Assembly (NCBI GenBank): GCA_017450925.1 | Contig: JAFSSS010000066.1 | Span: forward strand, 1 to 37,781 | DNA from: Ruminococcus sp. | Lineage (GTDB): Bacteria > Bacillota > Clostridia > Oscillospirales > Ruminococcaceae | Direction of reading: 5' to 3' | DNA: 37,781 nt | Shown here: piece after piece, positions 1 through 8,675 of the stretch | How the letters are laid out: each line of letters opens with the position of its first letter | Numbering within the stretch: the stretch's first letter is position 1 | Notes under the pieces: model-generated | Told to the model about the DNA's origin: nothing | The model's database searches: none | The model's input: the letters and a program-made list of their open reading frames with translations, nothing else | Translations under genes and position numbers: made by a program

Positions 1-138
1 CATCTGCTTGCCAGCTTTCCGTCATATTACCCAAATTCTCCTTGACTTGCGTCAGCAAGCCTGCGTCGAATTTAGGCAATCTGACGAAAAGCTGGACGGC
101 GCATCTGATGCACAGGGGTCGTGCGGTGTTGCCTTAAA
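1..138 (-). repeat. Dispersed inverted-repeat element, copy A (truncated by window start)
   Basis: This matches the reverse complement of the complete copy at 8436-8615 and keeps the terminal sequence GTCGTGCGGTGTTGCCTT at its right end. About 40 bases of the element lie beyond the left edge of the window. Compared with the complete copy, this one restores a C-G pair in the long internal stem (CCAGCTTT in element sense, where the other copy has CCAGATTT). That is what a structure under selection would show. The short reading frame across it (8-229) is not a gene. Confidence 0.9.
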
Positions 139-145
139 TAACAGC

Positions 146-184
146 AAGCTGTGCGGAGCCCTTCGGAGCCGCACAGCTTTTATG
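146..184 (+). terminator. Rho-independent terminator of a gene left of the window
   Basis: An 11-bp perfect stem (AAGCTGTGCGG / CCGCACAGCTT) with a 12-nt loop is followed by TTTAT. It sits directly after repeat copy A and before the promoter of the ABC operon, so it would insulate that operon from upstream transcription. Confidence 0.75.
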
Positions 185-265
185 CTTTCATTTTATACAA
201 TGTTGAAATATTGCCCCAAAGCGGCGTGAGTATAGGATATGTTAAAACAATAATAGCATTTACTA

Positions 266-294
266 TTTAAACCGATGCGTATTTGTGTTATAAT
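266..294 (+). promoter_or_regulatory. Sigma-A promoter of the ABC exporter operon
   Basis: The -35-like TTTAAA (266-271, 4/6) is followed by a 17-nt spacer and a perfect -10 TATAAT (289-294). The -10 carries an extended TGT just upstream. The predicted start lies about 30 nt before the GTG start codon at 332. Confidence 0.7.
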
Positions 295-331
295 CGCCTT
301 TGTAAAGTATTTTGAGTAAGGAGGCGGTGTT

Positions 332-2107
332 GTGTTTCAGTTAAAATGGCTGATGCAGAACATGAAGGGCAGCAAAGCGGCATACATCACGGCGCTGGTG
401 CTTTCGGTGGTCTGCAACGGGCTGCATATCGCATCGCCCTTTTTCCAGTCGGAAATAATCGACACCTTTATTTCAAATGAAAATGCCCTCGAGAACCTGA
501 AAACACAGCGTTCGCTGTTCATCTGGCTGCTTGTTGGAATGATAGGCTTCACGCTGCTGCGGACGGTGCTGCAGTATTCCTGCAATATGTACTACGAAAA
601 GGCCTCGCAGGGAATGATCTACCGCATAAGGACGTTCCTGTTCCGTAAGATCGAGATACAGGATGCAGCCTTTTACAACCGCTACCGCACCGGCGATCTG
701 ATGACAAGGCTTGCCGGCGACCTTGATATGGTAAGGCACATGGTGTCGTGGGTCATCAAGAGCTGCGTTGAATCGCTGTCGCTGTTCGTGGCATCGGTGA
801 CCTATTTCTTCATCATCGACTACGCCACGGCTCTGTGTATCCTTGCGATGACACCTGTTATCTTCTTCGTTACAAGACTCTTCTCAAAAAAGGCCGGCGC
901 TGCCCACAGAAAGGTGCGAGAGGCATCGGCCGCCATGAGCACCGCAGCGCAGGAGAATATCTCGGGCAACCGCGTGGTAAAGGCGTTTGCAAGAGAGAAT
1001 TATGAAAAGGATAAATTCCGTGAAACCGACGAGGAATACCGCAGCTCAAATATAAACGCCGCTATGGTATGGCTGAAATATCACCCGCTTATCGAGATCG
1101 CCGCGGGCGGACTGTCGGTAGTCCTGCTGCTCTGCGGAGGCGTTTTCATCATCAACCGCCACCTTACACTGGGACAGTATTTCGCTATCTCCGGCCTGCT
1201 GTGGGCGGTAAGCAACCCTATGCGCAACCTCGGCAACCTTGTAAACGACTGGTTCCGCTTCATGGCCTCGGCAGCGAAGATCATAGAGGTGTATTATGAG
1301 GAGCCGCAGATCGTTGACCCCGAGGAGCCTGTGGAAGCACCCGAGCGCTTCGAGGGCAGCATCGCATTCGATAATGTTTCCTTCTCTATCGAGGGAAAGC
1401 CGATACTCAAAAACGTGAGCTTTGAGATAGAGCCCGGAGAAACAGTGGTCATCATGGGACCCACCGGCTCGGGAAAGACCTCGCTCATAAATCTTATAGC
1501 CCGCTTTGCCGACTGCACCGAGGGCAGCGTTTCGGTGGACGGCACCGATGTGCGCAGCTACCGGCTGAATGACCTGAGAGGCGGTATCAGCATGGCAACA
1601 CAGGAGGTGCTGCTCTATTCCGATACCATAGACTCAAATATCGCCTTCGGCAACAGCAGCCTAAGCGAAGAGGAGGTCATTCGCTATGCACGCCTTGCAG
1701 ATGCCGATGAGTTCATACGCAAGCTGCCGCAGGGCTATGCAACTATCGTCGGCGAACGGGGCGTGGGTCTCTCCGGCGGACAGAAGCAGCGCATCTCGCT
1801 GGCAAGGGCGCTGGCAGTAAAGCCGGCAGTGCTGATTCTTGACGACACCACCTCTGCCGTCGATATGGAGACCGAGAACCATATCCGCACCTCGCTGAAC
1901 GAGGGGCTTGATTTCCCCTGCACCAAGATAATCATAGCACAGCGCATCTCGACCTCGCGCACCGCAGATAAGATCGTGATACTCGAAAACGGCAGGGTCA
2001 CTGCCGTCGGCACTCACGACGAGCTCAAATCCCGCGAGGGCTACTACAGGCAGATCTATGAGCTGCAAAGCGGCATAAACGCCTCTGAAAGCGAGGTGAG
2101 GGCATAA
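332..2107 (+). CDS. Heterodimeric ABC exporter, subunit with degenerate ATPase site
   Basis: This is a half-transporter of 591 residues: six membrane helices in the first ~310 residues, then one nucleotide-binding domain. Visible motifs are Walker A GPTGSGKTS (376-384), signature LSGGQ (480-484) and Walker B VLILDD (500-505). Aspartate 505 stands where the catalytic glutamate is expected. Heterodimeric exporters such as TM287/288 and BmrCD have one subunit of this type, and its partner is encoded next. The start is GTG at 332, because AAGGAGG ends 7 nt upstream. The stop overlaps the next start by one base (TAATG), so translation is likely coupled. The substrate is probably a drug, peptide or lipid, but cannot be read from the sequence. 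Confidence 0.93.
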   Translation: MFQLKWLMQNMKGSKAAYITALVLSVVCNGLHIASPFFQSEIIDTFISNENALENLKTQRSLFIWLLVGMIGFTLLRTVLQYSCNMYYEKASQGMIYRIRTFLFRKIEIQDAAFYNRYRTGDLMTRLAGDLDMVRHMVSWVIKSCVESLSLFVASVTYFFIIDYATALCILAMTPVIFFVTRLFSKKAGAAHRKVREASAAMSTAAQENISGNRVVKAFARENYEKDKFRETDEEYRSSNINAAMVWLKYHPLIEIAAGGLSVVLLLCGGVFIINRHLTLGQYFAISGLLWAVSNPMRNLGNLVNDWFRFMASAAKIIEVYYEEPQIVDPEEPVEAPERFEGSIAFDNVSFSIEGKPILKNVSFEIEPGETVVIMGPTGSGKTSLINLIARFADCTEGSVSVDGTDVRSYRLNDLRGGISMATQEVLLYSDTIDSNIAFGNSSLSEEEVIRYARLADADEFIRKLPQGYATIVGERGVGLSGGQKQRISLARALAVKPAVLILDDTTSAVDMETENHIRTSLNEGLDFPCTKIIIAQRISTSRTADKIVILENGRVTAVGTHDELKSREGYYRQIYELQSGINASESEVRA

Positions 2108-3876
2108 TGGCAAGGAACAAATTCGATATCGACGAGAACCTTGATACCCCGTTTAACATCGCACACTTCAAGCGCTCGTTCGTTTATATCAAAAGGTACC
2201 GCGGGAAGATGATAGCAGCCTTCCTCATAAGCGTACTCTCGGCCGTGACCGGGCTGTTTGCCCCGCTGATAACCAAGCACGCGCTGGACGTTACCGTTCC
2301 CGAGGGAGATGTTCCCGGGCTGATACTGCTGGCGCTGCTGCTGCTGGGGAGCATCGTGCTTTCCTCGGTGCTCGGAAACATCAGAGGGCGCATCATGACC
2401 CGCGTGGGACAGAATATAATCTACGATATAAGAGAGGACGTATTCGCCCATTTGCAGAAGCTGCCCTTTTCCTACTACGACAGCCGCCCTCACGGCAAAA
2501 TACTTATCCGTGTGATAAACTACGTCAACTCGGTGTCAGACATTCTCTCAAACGGCATCATCAATTTCATCATGGAGATACTGAACATGATCTTCATTCT
2601 GGTGTTCATGTTCATCGTAGATGTGAAGCTGACGCTGGTGGCGATCTCGGGTCTGCCGATCTTCTTCGGAGTGCTGTTTTTCATCAAGCAGCGGCAGCGT
2701 GCCTCGTGGCAGGCAGTTTCAAACAAAAGCTCGAACATGACGGCCTATCTTCAGGAGAATATCGCCGGAGCAAGGGTAACGCAGATCTTCACCCGTGAGG
2801 AAGAGAATGCCGCTATCTATGACAAGCTGAACACTGAATACCGCAGCGCTTGGATGAGAGCGGTAAAATACTCCAACCTTGTGTGGCCGGCAACCGACAA
2901 CATTTCGGTCTGCATAAGGGCTGCAATGTTCGCAACGGGTCTGCTGGTCTTCGGGCCGGAGGCCGTTTCGCTCGGAACGCTGGCGGCTATGACTGGCTAT
3001 GCGGCCCGCTTCTGGCAGCCGATAATGAACCTCTCGAACGTGATAAACAGCTTTATCAACAACATTGCCTATATCGAGCGTATCTTCGAGCTGCTTGATG
3101 AGCCCGTTACCGTTGACGACAAAGAGGGCGCGGCCGAGATCGGTGAGATCACCGGTCAGGTGTCCTTCAACGATGTGACCTTCGCATACGAGGAGGGTCA
3201 GAACGTTATCGAGCATATCTCGTTCGACGTGCGCTCCGGCGAAAGCGTTGCACTCGTGGGGCCTACGGGTGCAGGAAAATCCACCATTGTCTCACTTATC
3301 TCCCGGTTCTACAACGTGGAACAGGGCAGCATCACCATTGACGGAAAGAACATATCCGATGTCACTCTGAACTCACTGCGGTCGCAAATGGGCATCATGC
3401 TGCAGGACAGCTTTATTTTCAGCGGCACCATACTCGACAATATCCGCTACGGAAAGCTCGATGCCACCGATGAAGAGGTAGTCAGAGCGGCAAGAGCCGT
3501 CTGTGCCGACAGCTTTATCGACCGGCTTGACAAGGGCTACGACACCGCTGTTACTGAACGCGGCGGCGGACTTTCGAGCGGTGAAAAGCAGCTTATCTCC
3601 TTTGCAAGGACACTGCTTTCCGACCCGAAGATACTTGTGCTGGACGAGGCGACCTCCTCTATCGACGCGCGCACCGAGGCGCTTCTGCAAAAGGGCATCT
3701 CCGAGCTGCTGAAGGGGCGCACCTCCTTCATCATCGCACACCGCCTCTCCACCATTCGCGGCTGCGACAGGATAATGTATGTTGACGACCACCGCATCGT
3801 GGAAAGCGGCACGCATGACGAGCTTATGGCCAAAAAAGGCGCCTACTACAAGCTCTACACCTCGCAGTCGGCATAG
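2107..3876 (+). CDS. Heterodimeric ABC exporter, catalytic subunit
   Basis: This is the second half-transporter, 589 residues, with an N-terminal six-helix membrane domain and a C-terminal ATPase domain. Walker A is GPTGAGKST (385-393). The signature is the non-canonical LSSGE (489-493). Walker B is ILVLDE (509-514), with the catalytic glutamate 514 intact. Its Walker motifs pair with the partner's normal LSGGQ to make one working ATP site. The partner's aspartate site faces this protein's altered signature, making the degenerate site. The two deviations are therefore complementary, which supports an obligate heterodimer. The gene starts in a one-base overlap with its neighbour and ends before a bidirectional terminator region. 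Confidence 0.93.
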   Translation: MARNKFDIDENLDTPFNIAHFKRSFVYIKRYRGKMIAAFLISVLSAVTGLFAPLITKHALDVTVPEGDVPGLILLALLLLGSIVLSSVLGNIRGRIMTRVGQNIIYDIREDVFAHLQKLPFSYYDSRPHGKILIRVINYVNSVSDILSNGIINFIMEILNMIFILVFMFIVDVKLTLVAISGLPIFFGVLFFIKQRQRASWQAVSNKSSNMTAYLQENIAGARVTQIFTREEENAAIYDKLNTEYRSAWMRAVKYSNLVWPATDNISVCIRAAMFATGLLVFGPEAVSLGTLAAMTGYAARFWQPIMNLSNVINSFINNIAYIERIFELLDEPVTVDDKEGAAEIGEITGQVSFNDVTFAYEEGQNVIEHISFDVRSGESVALVGPTGAGKSTIVSLISRFYNVEQGSITIDGKNISDVTLNSLRSQMGIMLQDSFIFSGTILDNIRYGKLDATDEEVVRAARAVCADSFIDRLDKGYDTAVTERGGGLSSGEKQLISFARTLLSDPKILVLDEATSSIDARTEALLQKGISELLKGRTSFIIAHRLSTIRGCDRIMYVDDHRIVESGTHDELMAKKGAYYKLYTSQSA

Positions 3877-3892
3877 TGAATAATCGTATAGT

Positions 3893-4008
3893 GAATAAAT
3901 AATAAAGAAGAAAGAATAAACAAGGTGTCCGCTTTGCGGACAATTCAAAAATTATTGCCGCAGGCAATACCTTCATTTTTCTTTCTTCTTTTTTCTTTAT
4001 TATTTATT
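3893..4008. terminator. Bidirectional terminator region built on a long AT-rich inverted repeat
   Basis: Purine-rich AATAAATAATAAAGAAG (about 3893-3918) and pyrimidine-rich CTTCTT...TTTATTATTTATT (about 3979-4008) are near-complementary arms. Between them sit two perfect hairpins: TGTCCGC-TTT-GCGGACA (3926-3942) and TATTGCC-GCA-GGCAATA (3953-3969). The region lies between the convergent ABC operon and the GH9 gene and gives a T-rich tract on both strands. The right arm overlaps the last codons of the GH9 gene. Confidence 0.65.
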
Positions 4009-6733
4009 TTTTGCTGCTTTTGTTCAGCTTGACCATTTCAAAGACGAATACCTCTACAGAGATAAGAACTATAACTCCGGCGACCACGATCAGCACGATT
4101 ATCCACGGCTTCATGCCGCCCTCATCTTCAGCATCCTTGGCGCTGTTATCGGAGGCGGCTTTTTTGCTGTCGGACTTGCCGGAGGTCTTGGCTTCGTCAG
4201 CGCTGCGCTTAGCCTCGGATTCGTCGTAGGTCTTGTCCTCGTTGGACTTGCCCTCGCCGCCGTTGTTTTCCACTCCCGCCGAGGAGCCGGTGCTGCCGGG
4301 CTTTATCTCCGAGGCCGTGCCGGTAACGAACATCGAGAGCCACGCCAGCGAGGCGTTCCAGTTTATGGTACACTCGTTGACCGACCACGCCTCGACATTG
4401 TCAAGATAGCACTTCATCGGCGCGATGCTGCCCTTTTTCCAGCCCATGCCCTGTACCCATGGATCCTGCATACCGGAGTTGGGGCCGCCGGACATAACGC
4501 CGCAGGGCGCCTTGGGAAAGCTCTTGTCGATCTGATACGACCAGTAGCGGTGGTGCGGATATTCGGTGGTGTGAGTGCCGTAGCCGGTAACGTAGGAGTA
4601 ATCCATAGCGTTGCGGCCGAGCAGATAGTCCAGTCCGCCGATAGCGCCGTCAAGGTATTTCTCGTCCTTGGTCATCAGATAGCCGTAGGCAAGCACGATA
4701 GCATTGTCCGCCACAAAGGAGTTCGAGCCCCAGATATAGCCCTTGTCGCTGTCGTTGTAGCTAAGGGTGGACTGGCCGTAGGGCTGGCCGTAGCCCTGTC
4801 CCTCCTCCAGCTTGAGAAAATGGTCTGCCGCCTTGGTTATCGCATCGGTGACGATCTCCTTGTCCTCGCCGTCAAAGCGGTCGAGGTTGAGCGCCGCGCT
4901 TAAAGTAGCCAGTGCGCCCACGTTGCCCCAGTCAAAGGAGCCGACAGTGTCAACGCTCTCGCCGCCGCCCAAGGAGGTGGGAACGGACAGGAAGAACTTG
5001 TTTTCCGTCGTCTCGTCGAAATAGTCCTCGTCGCCGGTGGTGATGAAAAGCTCCATTGCCGCCCAGCAGAACTCGTCCTCAACGTTATTGTCGCCGTAAG
5101 CGCCGCCGCCCACAGATTCGTCCAGCGGAGCGAACATCTCGGGGTGCTTCTTCGCGGCCTCGTAGGTCAGCTTTGCTTTTTCAAGACACTCCTCGGCAAA
5201 GGCATCGTCAATGCCCTTCCAAAGCCTTGCCGCTTGTGCCGCGCAGGCCGAAAGGTTAAGCGTTGCCGCTGTTGTGGGGGGCTTGATTATACGCTTTTTG
5301 TCATCGTCGGCAGGGGCAACTCCAAGGCCTGTCCAGGTCTCGTCGTGAGCCTTGTGATAAGCCATGCCCGCATATTCGCCGGAGCTGACGATCATTTTGA
5401 ACATCCACTCCATTTCGTAGCGTGCCTCGTCAAGCAGATCGGGATAGCCGTTTGAGTTCTCCGGCAGAGCCATTGTGCCGTCAGCAAAGGCCTTTTCAAG
5501 CCCGAGAGCCTTGGCTGTCTCATACTCATTCTGCATGAGCCAGAGTGAGAAGCCGCCGTTGACCACATACTTGCCGTGGTCGCCGGCATCGTACCAGCCG
5601 CCGGTAACGTCCACCGAGCCGGAGGAGCCGCTGTAGCCCCAGGTCTGCTGTATCTCTGCATTGTCAGAGGGGTGACCCGCCGCCCGGGCGAGGGCGTTCC
5701 TGTCGCCGGAGGTGATGTACTCGCTCTTTATCTCGATCCCGGAGCGGTTCTGATAGAAATAGTTCAGCGAGTCATACACCAGCGATGACCATATCTCGCT
5801 GTCGCCCACCGTGAACTCCCGGCTCTTGGCGCCGTTGGCGGCCTCAAGGTGAAGCTTGCCCCTGCCGTCGAAGCCGGTGAAGTCGATGATATGCACCGTA
5901 TCGCCTGAGTCTTCATCAAAGCCGAAATACTCGCTCTTGCCCTCCCATACGGACTTGCCGCTTTCGTCGATAAGCTCGACATCCACGCTGTCCTTGTCGG
6001 TGCAGAGCATGGTGGCCTTCTTAACGCGGCCGTCGAAATAGCCCACCTGGTCGGTGAGTATCTCGGCACGGCTCCACTCCTCGGGAGCGACATAGTCGTT
6101 CTCGTCCGAGGTAAGGTCGATAAGTGAAAGATTGTCAAAGGTGATGACAGTCCCCTCCGGGAAGCAGTCGCCCTGGGTGTACTGCCCGTCGCCGCCCAGG
6201 TGGAAGGCCCACTCGGCAACATCCACATTCTGTCCGGCGGTAAAGGTCAGATCAACGGTCTTGGTCTCGTTGGCGCCTATGGGGATAAGATCCCAGTGAG
6301 AGTCGAGGTCATAGCCGTTTGACATATTGTGCCACACCTCGACGGTGCCCTCAAGGTTGCCTATCTTGGTGTAATACTTTCCGGCATTTGAGGGGGTTAT
6401 CTGATACTGCACCCGGTACTGATGCCCGGATACTATCTTCAGTCCCCTGTGGCGGAACTGACAGTCCCACCTGTCCTCGCCGCCGCGCGAGGCACCTCCC
6501 GGGCTGACGATCTTTACCTTGTAAACGCCGTCGGCTATCTCAAACTCCATTTTTCCGGCGGTGGATTCAACGATATGCCAGGGCAGGCCAACGCCGTTTT
6601 CAAAATCCGTCTGACCCAGCTGCTGACCCGCATATGCCGTCAGCGGCTGCAGGAGCTGTGCAGGCAGCGCCGTGACGGTCATCAGCAGTGCTGCCCCCGC
6701 CGCGGTCATTCGTCTTATCAGTTTATGCTTCAT
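4004..6733 (-). CDS. Membrane-anchored CBM4/9-GH9 endoglucanase
   Basis: This is a predicted secreted beta-1,4-glucanase of 909 residues. In order: a signal peptide (residues 1 to ~36); a CBM4/9-like carbohydrate-binding module (~38-210); an Ig-like domain typical of GH9 enzymes (~222-305, starting near EILTDQVGYF); the GH9 catalytic domain (~310-805); a charged Ser/Glu/Lys linker; and a C-terminal membrane helix (~877-898) ending in a basic tail KLNKSSKK. Catalytic residues are visible: the aspartates of WYDAGDHGKY (D382, D385), the YPHHRYW motif, and glutamate 787 in VNECTINWN. There is no dockerin or LPXTG motif, so surface attachment is through the C-terminal helix. The start is ATG at 6733, with GGAGGA 7 nt upstream; the in-frame ATG at 6751 lies upstream of this ribosome binding site. 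The gene stands alone with its own promoter. Confidence 0.93.
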   Translation of the reverse strand: MKHKLIRRMTAAGAALLMTVTALPAQLLQPLTAYAGQQLGQTDFENGVGLPWHIVESTAGKMEFEIADGVYKVKIVSPGGASRGGEDRWDCQFRHRGLKIVSGHQYRVQYQITPSNAGKYYTKIGNLEGTVEVWHNMSNGYDLDSHWDLIPIGANETKTVDLTFTAGQNVDVAEWAFHLGGDGQYTQGDCFPEGTVITFDNLSLIDLTSDENDYVAPEEWSRAEILTDQVGYFDGRVKKATMLCTDKDSVDVELIDESGKSVWEGKSEYFGFDEDSGDTVHIIDFTGFDGRGKLHLEAANGAKSREFTVGDSEIWSSLVYDSLNYFYQNRSGIEIKSEYITSGDRNALARAAGHPSDNAEIQQTWGYSGSSGSVDVTGGWYDAGDHGKYVVNGGFSLWLMQNEYETAKALGLEKAFADGTMALPENSNGYPDLLDEARYEMEWMFKMIVSSGEYAGMAYHKAHDETWTGLGVAPADDDKKRIIKPPTTAATLNLSACAAQAARLWKGIDDAFAEECLEKAKLTYEAAKKHPEMFAPLDESVGGGAYGDNNVEDEFCWAAMELFITTGDEDYFDETTENKFFLSVPTSLGGGESVDTVGSFDWGNVGALATLSAALNLDRFDGEDKEIVTDAITKAADHFLKLEEGQGYGQPYGQSTLSYNDSDKGYIWGSNSFVADNAIVLAYGYLMTKDEKYLDGAIGGLDYLLGRNAMDYSYVTGYGTHTTEYPHHRYWSYQIDKSFPKAPCGVMSGGPNSGMQDPWVQGMGWKKGSIAPMKCYLDNVEAWSVNECTINWNASLAWLSMFVTGTASEIKPGSTGSSAGVENNGGEGKSNEDKTYDESEAKRSADEAKTSGKSDSKKAASDNSAKDAEDEGGMKPWIIVLIVVAGVIVLISVEVFVFEMVKLNKSSKK

Positions 6734-6765
6734 AATACTTCCTCCGAACAAAAATATACAGATAT

Positions 6766-6794
6766 ATTATAACACAGCTGTGAACGGATTTCAA
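6766..6794 (-). promoter_or_regulatory. Promoter of the GH9 gene with palindrome in the spacer
   Basis: On the minus strand, TTGAAA (6789-6794) is followed by a 17-nt spacer and TATAAT (6766-6771) with an extended TGT. A perfect 10-bp palindrome CACAGCTGTG (6773-6782) lies in the spacer directly upstream of the -10 box and could be a repressor site. Confidence 0.75.
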
Positions 6795-6879
6795 TACCCT
6801 GCCCTTACTGCCCGCAGAAAAAGGATCTGCGCCGGATGTCTACATAATAGATTTTTAATATATAATTTATCTTCTGCTG

Positions 6880-6908
6880 TTGACAAGAGGGGCGAAATAG
6901 TGTAGAAT
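6880..6908 (+). promoter_or_regulatory. Promoter of guaB
   Basis: A perfect -35 TTGACA (6880-6885) is followed by a 17-nt spacer and TAGAAT (6903-6908). The leader to the ATG at 6960 is only about 45 nt, too short to hold a purine riboswitch. Confidence 0.8.
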
Positions 6909-6926
6909 AGAATGAATAACAGATGA

Positions 6927-8435
<1,509 letters not shown>

Positions 8436-8615
8436 TTAAGGCAACACCGCACGACCACTGTGCATCAGATGCGCTGTCCAGATTTTCGTCAGATTGCCTA
8501 AATTCGACGCAGGCTTGCTGACGCAAGTCAAGGAGAATTTGGGTAATATGACGGAAAGCTGGCAAGCAGATGATGTGCAGAGGCGTTAGCCGCGGGTCGT
8601 GCGGTGTTGCCTTAA
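8436..8615 (+). repeat. Dispersed inverted-repeat element, copy B (complete, 180 bp)
   Basis: Perfect 21-bp terminal inverted repeats lie at 8436-8456 and 8595-8615 (TTAAGGCAACACCGC... and its complement). Inside are 28-nt arms at 8478-8505 and 8535-8562. They pair at 23 positions, three more are G-U wobbles when read as + strand RNA, and two are mismatches. An apical hairpin CTTGC-TGAC-GCAAG lies at 8514-8527. The element carries no reading frame of note. It sits between the guaB stop codon and the guaB terminator. It resembles a MITE or a structured intergenic RNA repeat; I do not recognise a named family. Confidence 0.92.
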
Positions 8616-8635
8616 CGGCTTGGCAAAGAATAAAT

Positions 8636-8675
8636 ACCCCTCTGCGGAAATGCTCCGCAGAGGGGTCTGTTTTTT
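8636..8675 (+). terminator. Rho-independent terminator of guaB
   Basis: A 13-bp perfect stem (ACCCCTCTGCGGA / TCCGCAGAGGGGT, loop AATGC) is followed by six T (8670-8675). The repeat element separates it from the guaB stop codon. Its T tract touches the end of the convergent transglutaminase gene. Confidence 0.9.

Noticed and set aside
8-229. A 73-codon reading frame at the left edge
   Set aside because: It runs through the inverted-repeat element and the terminator hairpin, has no ribosome binding site, and the repeat is non-coding in its other copies.
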